64,000 bases of DNA from Desertivirga brevis (GTDB taxonomy: Bacteria > Bacteroidota > Bacteroidia > Sphingobacteriales > Sphingobacteriaceae), in assembly GCF_017355835.1 (NCBI RefSeq), contig NZ_JAFEWF010000015.1, positions 52,018-116,017 of the forward strand. The letters are read 5' to 3'. Positions 44,675 through 53,577 of this stretch are shown here, in pieces. Positions within the stretch are counted from its first letter, which is position 1; every line of letters starts with the position of its first letter. The notes beneath the pieces were generated by a model. That model had not been told where the DNA came from. It saw only the letters and a program-made list of their open reading frames with translations, and did not search any database. The translations under genes and the position numbers were made by a program.

Positions 44675-46300
44675 ATGAAAACTACTGCTGTAAAAATGGG
44701 CGTAATTGCTATGCTATGTCTATCTAACTATGCCTGCAAACAAGAGAAATCGCTTATTACGGAAGAACCAGTCGGGAGCTTAAAATCCAAAAGTAAAACC
44801 AGCGCACTCACTTGCACTCAGCAAACAGAACAAACAGATTATAGTATCTATAAAATGACGAGCGATGGTTACCGGGTCGGCGATGTGGCGCCTTACTATG
44901 ATGAGGCTACCGGTAAGTTTGTTATCTATTATCTAAAAGATATCTGGGATGATGCCACCAATAACAGGCATCCCATGTATGCCTTTACAACAAACAATTT
45001 TCATACTTATACAGCAACTGGACAGATTATTGGATCCAGTTCAGCTACCTGCGCACAGGATAATGCAGTTGGAGCGGGCAGTGTGGTCAAAAGCGGTAGC
45101 ACCTATTATTTCTTTTATTCAGGCCGAAATAATAATTACCTGAGCTGCGGGGGGAAACTCGAAGGAGTTGTAAGAGCTTCCTCATCCAGCCCGACTACTG
45201 CTTTTACAAAAAACACATCTTTCCCAACTATTACCGTTCCAATGGGACAAGGATATGATGAAAACGATAATTTTCGGGATCCATATGTCTTTCTTGACGG
45301 TTCCACATGGCATATGCTACTGACCGCAAGAAAAAATGTGAATGGTACATGGAAAGGTGTGATCGTAAGATACACATCCACTAACCTGACAAATTGGACC
45401 CACCAAGGTGTTCTTTACGATGGCGGCCCCACAAACTACTTCAATATGGAGTGCCCACAAATGGTGAAGTTAGGATCCACCTATTACCTCATCTATTCCG
45501 ATCAACAAAATAAATACATGTATTACCGTAAGTCTTCATCACTTACCGGCCCTTGGTCCGCTCCTACCAGCAACAGTCGTTTTGAAGGGAACGGCTTTTT
45601 TGCCGGAAAGATAGCCACAGACCAGTATGGAGACAGTTATATTTTTGCCTGGACTCAAATCTTATCTGGGCATACGGATAGCGGGTCATGGATTTGGGGA
45701 GGAAACATGGTAGTACATAAAATTTATCAACGGGCTAACGGAGATCTTGCAGTTACCATTCCCCACACCTTACAAGCAAACTTAAACACAAACACGTATT
45801 CACTTGTTAAGAGCAGTCAGTGGGGCAATGTGACCAACACAGTACCGGGAACACAATCGTACCGTGTTATTAGTCCCGCCCCTCAGGATGTAGCGAATGT
45901 TATTTACGAGCCAGTAAACCAGCAGAAGTATAAAATCAGCGCTATCGTGCGATATGCAAGTTCAAGTAAAGACTTTGGTTTTATGATCGGTGCTTGCGAT
46001 GGATATAATAATTTTTACAGTTTAAGGTTTGTCCCTTCCCAAAACAGGTTCAGCTTTGATAAAACGGCGCACGGCTCCATAACAAGTACAACGGTGGCAA
46101 CCAATGATGTCCCCTTCCCTATGACAGCTAATACAGACTATAACGTAGAAATAGTAGTCGAAAACTCCATGGTTGTGGTGTACATAGATAACGTCGCAGC
46201 ACTAAGCTGCAGGATCTATAAAGCCCAAACTACTAACTGGGGTATCTTTAGTGATAACAGTGATGCTACATTCAGCAACATTACGGTTAAATATCCTTAA
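44675..46300 (+). CDS. Second GH32-like propeller lipoprotein
   Basis: This 541-residue lipoprotein (SNYAC, lipid Cys21) is a paralogue of 28587-30155. The clan triad is present: Asp70 in VGDVAPYY, Asp202 in FRDPY and Glu259 in MECPQ. GNGFFAGK and WIWGGNMVVHK are shared with the paralogue. The C-terminal beta-sandwich (about 385-541) ends in IYKAQTTNWGIF, again like its partner. It probably binds or cuts fructans at the cell surface. Having two such proteins, one on each side of the sensor, may cover different fructan linkages. It is monocistronic with a terminator at 46317-46352. Confidence 0.83.
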   Translation: MKTTAVKMGVIAMLCLSNYACKQEKSLITEEPVGSLKSKSKTSALTCTQQTEQTDYSIYKMTSDGYRVGDVAPYYDEATGKFVIYYLKDIWDDATNNRHPMYAFTTNNFHTYTATGQIIGSSSATCAQDNAVGAGSVVKSGSTYYFFYSGRNNNYLSCGGKLEGVVRASSSSPTTAFTKNTSFPTITVPMGQGYDENDNFRDPYVFLDGSTWHMLLTARKNVNGTWKGVIVRYTSTNLTNWTHQGVLYDGGPTNYFNMECPQMVKLGSTYYLIYSDQQNKYMYYRKSSSLTGPWSAPTSNSRFEGNGFFAGKIATDQYGDSYIFAWTQILSGHTDSGSWIWGGNMVVHKIYQRANGDLAVTIPHTLQANLNTNTYSLVKSSQWGNVTNTVPGTQSYRVISPAPQDVANVIYEPVNQQKYKISAIVRYASSSKDFGFMIGACDGYNNFYSLRFVPSQNRFSFDKTAHGSITSTTVATNDVPFPMTANTDYNVEIVVENSMVVVYIDNVAALSCRIYKAQTTNWGIFSDNSDATFSNITVKYP

Positions 46301-46316
46301 AAAGTTAAGACAAATA

Positions 46317-46352
46317 GAATTAACAGGCAGCGTAAAGGTTGCCTGTTAATTC
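46317..46352 (+). terminator. Hairpin terminator of the GH32-like gene
   Basis: A perfect 13-bp stem (46317-46329 with 46340-46352) closes a 10-base loop and is followed by TTTAATCGGTTT. It lies 17 bases after the stop codon. Confidence 0.75.
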
Positions 46353-46376
46353 TTTAATCGGTTTAAGCACACTTCC

Positions 46377-46704
46377 TCAACCAAATCCTTCAGCAACAGT
46401 ATAACCAAGCTTATTCCGGGCATCAATGTATGCTTCCTTATGCAGTAGGAACAATCGGTCCTCTTCCTCGTTTCTCCCGAAAAAAAGAGCTTTGAACCTC
46501 CCATCTATAATCCTCGCCTGAAAATGCAGTTCTTCCAGATCGTGGACTTTAGGTGAAAAAGGCCTTCAACGACGTCTAATAGCCTTTTCCAAGTAGCCCA
46601 TATTGGAGCAATTTCCAACTGTTTCTCGCTAGACAGTTTTTGTTTTTTATAACCATTGCAAGAAAATCCACATATCGATTTACTTCATAAAAAAGAAGAG
46701 TCAT
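46377..46704 (-). pseudogene. Decayed RelE/HigB-like toxin gene (Gp49 family)
   Basis: Read on the minus strand from an ATG ending at 46704, the first frame gives FYEVNRYVDFLAMVIKN then LLQYGLLGKG before a stop. After a frame change the coding continues as KVHDLEELHFQARIIDGRFK and ALFFGRNEEEDRLFLLH to a stop at 46377-46379. This order (dfL, LLxxGL, LxELRfq, gRfRalfF, LLH) matches the phage Gp49/HigB/RelE toxin family, and the total of about 109 codons is the family length. The usual F-x-KKTxKTP segment is missing after LLH. No antitoxin gene is adjacent. Judged a dead toxin gene left by a mobile element or old module; homology is by eye. Confidence 0.5.
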
Positions 46705-46760
46705 TATTTTAAAAGAAACCTTTTTTTAATAATTTGGAGGCTGGTTAAAACCTAAACTAA

Positions 46761-49700
46761 ATGAAAAAGTTTCTTGCCTGCCTTGTTTTGATCTCAATCC
46801 TTACACTTTCTGCACTTTGTCAAACATCTTTAATTAACAGTCGTAATTCAAGCTACTACACCTATATCTTTCCTGCAAGCAATAGTGAAGTAGAGAATTT
46901 TTATAAACACAAACAATTTAAGGATGATCTGTTGAAAGCCCCTGTTGATTCCTTTCTTACTTCAGCGGGAAAAATGCCGGCGGTTCCAGCTGGAAATTAC
47001 ATTAAGGTAATGGTTATTGAAAACCAACTTCACTACGAATTAATTGAAAACCGCACAGCCTATTTAAAGATTCTGAATAATAGAAAAGATTTTCAATTTG
47101 TATTAACAGACAAGGAATCCAAAGAAATTACAGACGCCCAAGTATATATAAATAATAAACGGATTTACTATGATAACAGCAGTAAAATATGGCGGTCGCA
47201 ATTTCCAAAATCGGATACTTCACTCGTTCAGGTAAACTACGAAGGCATTACCAATTACACATTTGTTCATAAATTCAAAGGCTATAGTTCTAAACTAAAA
47301 TTTGAAAATTGGTTAATAAGAAAAACTCCTGTTAAGTATACCTATCCTGTTTTAATCCGATTGTATGGAAAAATAACAGGAGATGATATTCCTTATCGCT
47401 ACCGCCATTATAAAAGGAACCGGAATAACTCTAGCGAAAAATTCCAGGGCTACATGGTATTTAGCAAGCCTAAATACAAGCCAGCTGATACCGTTAGGTT
47501 CAAAGCTTTTATAGTAGAAAGAAAGAGATATAAGCCTGTTAATCAAAAGCTTGATGTTGTCCTTTACAATGACGGAAAAAGAATAAACTTAGGAAACATT
47601 GCTCCATATAAAAAAGGAGCATACGAATATAGCTTCCCCATTCACGATAGCTTAAAATTATCATTGGACAAATGGTACTCCGTTGACTTAAGACATAAGT
47701 TTAAGTTGTATAGAACAGAGGGATTTTACTATGAGAATTATGAATTAAAGTCTAATAAATTTTCTTTACGGGTGTCTAAAGATCTCCATTCCAGAAATCA
47801 GACACAAGCTCTTTATTTTTCTGCCACCGATGAAAACGGACTAAATGTACAGGACGGGCGTGTAGAAATTACCATAACCACAAGTACCATTGAAAAATTT
47901 CATGGCGATCATATTTTTGTTTCCGATACACTCTGGCGTCATCAGATAAAACTGGATGCAGTAGGCGAAACCAAATTAGAAATACCAGAAAGTATCTTCC
48001 CTAACGCTGATTTTGAATATAAGATTTCAGCAAAGTTCTTAAACAGCAACAACGAAAAACGCGAACAAAACAGGAACATCAAATTTTTAAAGTCTGCTCC
48101 ACAAATAAAATACGAATCGAAAGGGGATAGTCTTTATCTATCTTTCGAGAATGGGTTGGCAGGAAAGAACTATCCCGCATCAATCGCAGAAATATCTTTA
48201 GCAGATACCTTAGTCGCCCGAGACATTACACTCCCTGCAGTTGTAAAAATTAATCCTTTTATAAATGCTTATAAAATAACTGCTTCATCTGTTAATGAGA
48301 TAATTCCTTTGAGAAATATTCAAGCATCAGTATCCGTAAATGGTTACAGAACTAAAGATTCTCTATTTATACAAATTAATAATCCTCGTAAGATCCCTTA
48401 CTGGTTTACTATTTTAAAAGGGAATAAAATAATAGACAGGGGAAGAGCGGAAAGTACTGATTACAAACACAAATGCACTAAAAACGACAATGTAAAAGTT
48501 ACAGTAAACTATGTTTGGGCTAACGAAAGCAAAGAGGAAACAACTAATATCCAATTCCTTGAAAAGCAACTTAACCTTGATATTAAACAACCTTTAGTTA
48601 TTGCTCCAGGAGAAAAGGCTGACTTTGAAATTTCTGTTACAAATGCAGCAGGCAAAGCCGTTAAAGATGTTGATTTAACCGCCTACTCTATCACAAGTAA
48701 ATTCAATGCTGGCGCTCCTAATGTCCCCTATTTTGGTAAAAGCTTTAAAGTGAACAAACAGTTTCCTTTGTTAAACTATTCCGAAGCTGCCAAAAACGGA
48801 ATCATAGAACTTAATTGGACGCGTTGGGCAAAAAACATGGGATTGGATAGTATCGAGTACTTCCGTTTTACGCATCCTAAAACCATTTACACTTTCGAAG
48901 CTAATACTGAAAATAAAATCACTCAGTTATCGCCTTTTGTCGTTGAGAAGGGAAACATACTTCCAATTCATATTCTTTATATAGATAATAAGCCTGTTTA
49001 CTTTAATCAGGCAGAGCAGCTGGAAAGATTTTCGTTTGCACTCGATTCGGGTTACCATACCGTAAAATTTCGTTTAAAGGATCGGGAAATTATAGCTCCA
49101 AAAGTTTGTTTATCCAAAGGCAAGAGATTGATTTTAAGTATAAATGCGGATAGTATGGATAACAAGGAAATACAGGTATCCGAAGCCCCTTCAATACTTA
49201 CTGATAGCGAAGCACGGAACCTTAACAAATACATGATCCGTTTAGTGAATAATTACAGTCCCAGAATGGCAGTAATTAAGGATAACTCTAAAACTTTGTT
49301 ATTCACCTCTGATGGATATGGATCGAAATTAGCAGGTCCGCTTTCGTATAATCACCTGCAATACCAAGTTCTTGAATCGAAGCCGGTAGACTTTATAGCA
49401 GAGCCCAGCTATTCCTACGAATTCTCACCCGGCTTGCTTAAACAAAAATCTATTGAAGGTAAATATCCGTTCAGTACATTTTTAGCTCAAACTAATACCC
49501 CGAACTATAAGGATCAGGGGCTAACCAATAACGAAATAGATAGCATTTGGAAAAATTATGTAGATCTGAGATGCAGTATAAACCTACTATTTACTCCTTA
49601 TCAAAGTTATGCCGCTAATAGTGCTGAATTGAAGATCGATTTTAAAAACGAGAACGGTAAAAAGCTTCCCTTTGTGAAGCACATTCTGGTGTACAAATAC

Positions 49701-52505
49701 AATGAGCCGGACTTCCTGAATATGTATCCAGGAAATCAAAGGAACCTGGGCCATTTCAAGGAAGGAAAATATAGGATAATGGTGCTTTTGAAAGACGACA
49801 TGTATGTTCTCGCAGATTCTATAAATATTAAGCCTTTCGGAAAAAACTTTTATAATATCACTTTAAGGAGACCACACCCAAAAGATTCTTTAAGCATAAA
49901 AATCTCAAAATTACTTTATGAAAAAGCAATAGCAATGCGGGAAGAAACATCACCTTCACAAGATAACTTTAAAGAGACCTTTAATGAAGTGTATACCAAT
50001 AGCGATGAGTTTAAAAGTGTGATGGCAGGACATGTTTATGATAATTCAAATGTTCCTTTAATTGGAGTTTCAATAAGAATTAAAGGAATGAAAGCTGGGG
50101 GAACTACAGATATAAACGGATACTTTAAAATTAAGGTACCAGAACAAGGATCGCTGGTGATTTCGTATATAGGATTTCAAAGTAAACAAGTCGCCGTCAA
50201 TTCCTCTATGCTTAATCACATTACTCTTGATGAAAACAGCAGCGCATTGCAGGAAGTAGTAGTTGTTGGTTACGGAACTCAGATGAAAAGCTCTCTTATG
50301 GGGAGGGTTGCCGGGGTATCTGTTAGTAGTGATAAGATAAGGATAAGAGGCGCGGCTTCATTGAATGGAAACGCCAAACCTCTTATTATAGTGGATGGAG
50401 TTCCTTTTGAAGGTACTATGGATGACCTTAATTCCGATGCTCTTTCTGATATTTCGGTATTAAAAAATGAAGCCGCTACGGCAATTTATGGTGCAAGAGC
50501 TGCTAATGGAGTTATAGTTATCACTACAAAAAAGGGAGCAAAGCAGAAAGAAGAACAAATGGCTGCACAAGAAAGTTCTCTTTCTATTCGTAAAAACTTT
50601 TCTGATAATGCCTTCTGGCAGCCGAAATTAAAAACAGACGTTAACGGGAAAGCTCGTTTTTCGGCAATATTTCCAGATGACATCACCGACTGGCAATCTT
50701 TTTTTATCGCAATGAACGGAAAGAGGGAAAGCGGTTATACTCAAACTTCCCTGAAAGCATTTAAACCTATCAGCGCATCTTTTTATACGCCGGAATTTAC
50801 TGTTGCTGGTGATGAACTTAAACCTCTGGGAAAAGTTTTGAATTACACATCCGAATCAGTTCAGTTAACCAGAAACTTCAGCTACAATAATAAAAGCATT
50901 AGCAGGAAAGATATTACAGTAAAAAATTCACAGATAGATACCTTTAAAGTAATTGCAGATGGAAAAGACAGCTTGAAATTTGAGTACACTATTCAAAAAC
51001 AGAACGGTTACTCTGATGGTGAAATACGAAGGATTCCGGTATTTAACGCTGGAGCGCTGGAAACAAAAGGATCATTTGATGTATTCGAAAATGACACCAC
51101 CTTAAATTACAGTTTCGATCCTAAACTAGGTCCGGTAACCCTTCATGCTGAAGCTTCTGTTTTACCTGCTCTTATGGAGGAAACTGAGCGTTTGAGGAAT
51201 TATCAATATTTATGTAATGAACAATTAGCATCTAAACTAAAAGGACTGCTGGTTCAAAAAAGGATAAAGGCCTATTTAAACCAGCCTTTTGAAAATGACC
51301 GTCTTGTAAGGCAGCTGATCAAGAAACTAGATGACAGCAAGAAAGAGAACGGATTGTGGGGATGGTGGAAAAACTCAGAGGCTGAACTTTGGATCAGTAA
51401 ACATGTAGTGGAAGCTTTATTAGATGCAGAAATTGAAGGTTACAAAGTTGACCTGAATAAAAAACTGTTAATTGAACACCTTGTATATCAGCTTTCGTCC
51501 TATCGGGGAATGAATAAAATGGACGCTTTATATCTGCTAAAAAAGATGAATGCTGAAGTGGATTACAAAACACCGCTTGCCTTATATGAACAAGAACTGA
51601 AGTTTAAAAAATACGATCAGTCTTTATTTGACAAACTCGAACTTTTACGCCTAAAACAGGTATTAGGAATCAAGGTAAATACGGATACTTTAATGAAATA
51701 CAGCCGCAAAACAATGCTTGGCAATCTTTATTTCGGTGAAAACAACTTCCAGTTCTTCAACAATAGTATCCAAAACACTATACTCGCTTATCGTATTCTA
51801 AAAGACTCTAATCCAAACTCGTCTATTCTTAGTAGAATGAGGTATTATTTTCTAGAGCAACGAAGCAGTGGTAGCTGGAGAAACACTTATGAAACCTCAT
51901 TGATCCTTGAAACCATTTTACCCGATTTGATAAAAGGAGGACAAAGTTCAGGTGCCTCTACCCTTTTTATTTCCGGAAGTAAAAATGAAACTGTTAAAGA
52001 TTTTCCTTTCACCACAACTATTGATGCAAGCTCTAAAATTAATATTAATAAACAGGGAGGATTACCTGTTTATTTTACAGTCTATCAGCAATTTTGGGAC
52101 GGGAATCCTGAAAAAGTAAATAAGAGTTTTACAGTGGATACATATTTTGAAAAGAAGACCAAACAGGTTATTACAACTTTAAAAGGCGGCGAAGAAGTAA
52201 ATTTAAAGGCCGATGTTCAAGTAAGTGCCTACACTGAATTTGTGATGATTGAAATACCAATTCCGGCAGGATGTTCTTACGATGAGAAAGATCAGCAATG
52301 GTGGGGCAATGAAGTTCACAGGGAATATTTCAAAAATAAGGTAAGCATTTTTTGCAGGAAGCTTAAAGAAGGAAAACATACTTTCACAATAAAATTAATG
52401 CCCAGGTATAGCGGAGTATTTACTTTAAATCCTGCAAAGGCTGAAATGATGTACTTCCCTGTTTTTTATGGAAGAGAAGCTATGAAAAAAGTAAAGGTTA
52501 ATTAA
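46761..52505 (+). CDS. Giant alpha-2-macroglobulin-like protein with an inserted SusC-type plug region
   Basis: This 1,914-residue secreted protein (signal peptide ending ALCQ, about residue 21) has MG-type beta-sandwich modules through about residue 1,080, including YMVFSKPKYKPADTVRFKAF, typical of MG2. Residues about 1,090-1,260 are a SusC-like block: a carboxypeptidase-regulatory domain (GVSIRIKGM, INGYFKIKV), then VVVGYGT, IRIRGAASL, PLIIVDGVPF and AIYGARAANGVIVITT. The A2M domain follows (IRKNFSDNAFW, about 1,274 on). The thioester motif C-N-E-Q is kept (Cys1485), so it may trap proteases covalently. No barrel follows the plug. Bacterial A2Ms guard the periplasm or surface; the role of the plug is unknown. 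Confidence 0.82.
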   Translation: MKKFLACLVLISILTLSALCQTSLINSRNSSYYTYIFPASNSEVENFYKHKQFKDDLLKAPVDSFLTSAGKMPAVPAGNYIKVMVIENQLHYELIENRTAYLKILNNRKDFQFVLTDKESKEITDAQVYINNKRIYYDNSSKIWRSQFPKSDTSLVQVNYEGITNYTFVHKFKGYSSKLKFENWLIRKTPVKYTYPVLIRLYGKITGDDIPYRYRHYKRNRNNSSEKFQGYMVFSKPKYKPADTVRFKAFIVERKRYKPVNQKLDVVLYNDGKRINLGNIAPYKKGAYEYSFPIHDSLKLSLDKWYSVDLRHKFKLYRTEGFYYENYELKSNKFSLRVSKDLHSRNQTQALYFSATDENGLNVQDGRVEITITTSTIEKFHGDHIFVSDTLWRHQIKLDAVGETKLEIPESIFPNADFEYKISAKFLNSNNEKREQNRNIKFLKSAPQIKYESKGDSLYLSFENGLAGKNYPASIAEISLADTLVARDITLPAVVKINPFINAYKITASSVNEIIPLRNIQASVSVNGYRTKDSLFIQINNPRKIPYWFTILKGNKIIDRGRAESTDYKHKCTKNDNVKVTVNYVWANESKEETTNIQFLEKQLNLDIKQPLVIAPGEKADFEISVTNAAGKAVKDVDLTAYSITSKFNAGAPNVPYFGKSFKVNKQFPLLNYSEAAKNGIIELNWTRWAKNMGLDSIEYFRFTHPKTIYTFEANTENKITQLSPFVVEKGNILPIHILYIDNKPVYFNQAEQLERFSFALDSGYHTVKFRLKDREIIAPKVCLSKGKRLILSINADSMDNKEIQVSEAPSILTDSEARNLNKYMIRLVNNYSPRMAVIKDNSKTLLFTSDGYGSKLAGPLSYNHLQYQVLESKPVDFIAEPSYSYEFSPGLLKQKSIEGKYPFSTFLAQTNTPNYKDQGLTNNEIDSIWKNYVDLRCSINLLFTPYQSYAANSAELKIDFKNENGKKLPFVKHILVYKYNEPDFLNMYPGNQRNLGHFKEGKYRIMVLLKDDMYVLADSINIKPFGKNFYNITLRRPHPKDSLSIKISKLLYEKAIAMREETSPSQDNFKETFNEVYTNSDEFKSVMAGHVYDNSNVPLIGVSIRIKGMKAGGTTDINGYFKIKVPEQGSLVISYIGFQSKQVAVNSSMLNHITLDENSSALQEVVVVGYGTQMKSSLMGRVAGVSVSSDKIRIRGAASLNGNAKPLIIVDGVPFEGTMDDLNSDALSDISVLKNEAATAIYGARAANGVIVITTKKGAKQKEEQMAAQESSLSIRKNFSDNAFWQPKLKTDVNGKARFSAIFPDDITDWQSFFIAMNGKRESGYTQTSLKAFKPISASFYTPEFTVAGDELKPLGKVLNYTSESVQLTRNFSYNNKSISRKDITVKNSQIDTFKVIADGKDSLKFEYTIQKQNGYSDGEIRRIPVFNAGALETKGSFDVFENDTTLNYSFDPKLGPVTLHAEASVLPALMEETERLRNYQYLCNEQLASKLKGLLVQKRIKAYLNQPFENDRLVRQLIKKLDDSKKENGLWGWWKNSEAELWISKHVVEALLDAEIEGYKVDLNKKLLIEHLVYQLSSYRGMNKMDALYLLKKMNAEVDYKTPLALYEQELKFKKYDQSLFDKLELLRLKQVLGIKVNTDTLMKYSRKTMLGNLYFGENNFQFFNNSIQNTILAYRILKDSNPNSSILSRMRYYFLEQRSSGSWRNTYETSLILETILPDLIKGGQSSGASTLFISGSKNETVKDFPFTTTIDASSKININKQGGLPVYFTVYQQFWDGNPEKVNKSFTVDTYFEKKTKQVITTLKGGEEVNLKADVQVSAYTEFVMIEIPIPAGCSYDEKDQQWWGNEVHREYFKNKVSIFCRKLKEGKHTFTIKLMPRYSGVFTLNPAKAEMMYFPVFYGREAMKKVKVN

Positions 52506-52834
52506 GTACTCTGAGTAGTATTAAACGAATTTCACTACCGATAAACCAATGAAAAAGAGTCGGTGCTGGGTTTCTTCAAATAAAAATAGTTGGGTAAGTG
52601 CAAGTTGAGTCGGTAACAGCAGAAGTTGAGGGAAAAAGTAAACGAAACTATTTCATTTTTTTGCTCCCATAAAAAGTAGAGAAAAGCGCACAGTCGACTA
52701 ATTAATTTTCATTGTATTCCCTTCCGTGCGCTATCGGAATAGTATTCAAGGTATACTCTTCCTTTAGTTGATTTGATGAAAATTTCTGTGAACATTTGGC
52801 GCATTGGTTGGCGCACAAGAAGAAGAAAGACAAT
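52506..52834. other. Gene-poor stretch after the macroglobulin gene
   Basis: No gene is established here. On the minus strand a 28-codon frame (52709-52795, MFTEIFIKSTKG then RVYLEYYSDSARKG) looks protein-like and could be the start of a lost mobile-element gene, but it is too short to assign. GCGCAC/GTGCGC inverted hexamers flank its end (52687-52731). Confidence 0.3.
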
Positions 52835-52871
52835 AAAAAAGCCCTCTAGATATTACCTAAAGGGCTTTTTT
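52835..52871 (-). terminator. Intrinsic terminator of the tRNA-Met transcript
   Basis: AAAAAAGCCCT (52835-52845) pairs with AGGGCTTTTTT (52861-52871) around a 15-base loop. On the minus strand it lies 6 bases after the tRNA 3' end and finishes in a T-run, a canonical intrinsic terminator. Confidence 0.8.
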
Positions 52872-52877
52872 CCAAGT

Positions 52878-52950
52878 AGCGGGGAGCAGGATCGAACTGC
52901 CGACCTCAGGGTTATGAATCCTGCGCTCTAACCATCTGAGCTACCCCGCC
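52878..52950 (-). tRNA. tRNA-Met (anticodon CAT)
   Basis: The minus strand folds as a 73-base tRNA: acceptor GGCGGGG/CCCCGCT, D-arm GCTC/GAGC, anticodon stem CAGGA/CCCTG with loop TTCATAA, and T-arm with loop TTCGATC. CAT reads AUG. The first acceptor pair is G-U rather than the mismatch of initiator tRNA, and the anticodon stem lacks the three G-C pairs of initiators, so it is an elongator tRNA. The CCA end is not encoded. Confidence 0.93.
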
Positions 52951-53100
52951 ATTATTTTAAAGTTTCAACAAGATCAAAACTTTTTATATTTTGCACTTGT
53001 GATGAGTGCCTCCCCGAAAGGGTTTGCAAATATAGATTAATTTACCTTTCTTTAAAAAGAAAAATCTAAAAAAACACCTCATCGTACAAAAGGAATAAGA

Positions 53101-53481
53101 ATGGCAGAAAAAAAGAAGTTTAATTTAGAGTACGAAATAAAGTCTTCACCTAAGATCCTATACAGCTTTTTAAGTGAGCCAAATGCTCTGGCTCAATGGT
53201 TTGCAGACGAGGTAACCTACCGAGATCAAACGTATACTTTCGTTTGGGATGGCGAGGAACATAAAGCAAAACTTCTTTCAGCGAAAGACAACAAACTCGT
53301 AAAATTTAAATGGATTGACGACGAGCCGCACTGTTATTTTGAAATGGAGGTGATGCAAGACGAACTAACCAATGATGTTGCCCTGGCTATTACAGATTTC
53401 GCCCCTGAGGATGCTATAGAAGAACGAAAGAAAATTTGGGATAACCAGATAGAATACCTTATCAGCGTTCTGGGTGCCTAA
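53101..53481 (+). CDS. START-like/SRPBCC-fold protein
   Basis: This 126-residue cytoplasmic protein has the Bacteroidota START-like layout. It begins with FNLEYEIKSSPKILYSFL and LAQWFADEV, then the beta-sheet TYTFVWDG, KLVKFKW and CYFEMEV, and ends in a long helix (RKKIWDNQIEYLISVLG). That is the helix-grip fold of the AHSA1/SRPBCC superfamily, which binds hydrophobic ligands or partner proteins. The length is complete. It lies 96 bases upstream of the lptF-type gene, but that gene seems to have its own promoter. The ligand is unknown. Confidence 0.87.
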   Translation: MAEKKKFNLEYEIKSSPKILYSFLSEPNALAQWFADEVTYRDQTYTFVWDGEEHKAKLLSAKDNKLVKFKWIDDEPHCYFEMEVMQDELTNDVALAITDFAPEDAIEERKKIWDNQIEYLISVLGA

Positions 53482-53565
53482 AATTATTTTCCTGAATTTT
53501 AAATTGCTAAAATAAGATAGGTTTTTATGTGTTATTTGTATGGAACACATAGTAAAAATTTTATC

Positions 53566-53573
53566 TAAGTTTG
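53566..53573 (+). promoter_or_regulatory. -7 promoter box at the LptF/G permease start
   Basis: TAAGTTTG matches the Bacteroidota -7 consensus TAnnTTTG. The GTG start codon begins 5 bases after it, so the implied transcript starts at or within a base or two of the start codon. A -33 TTTG is seen only at 53535-53538, further away than usual. Confidence 0.5.
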
Positions 53574-53577
53574 CATA

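Noticed and set aside
52506..52960. Integration site at the tRNA-Met gene
   Set aside because: No integrase and no repeat of the tRNA 3' end was found nearby.
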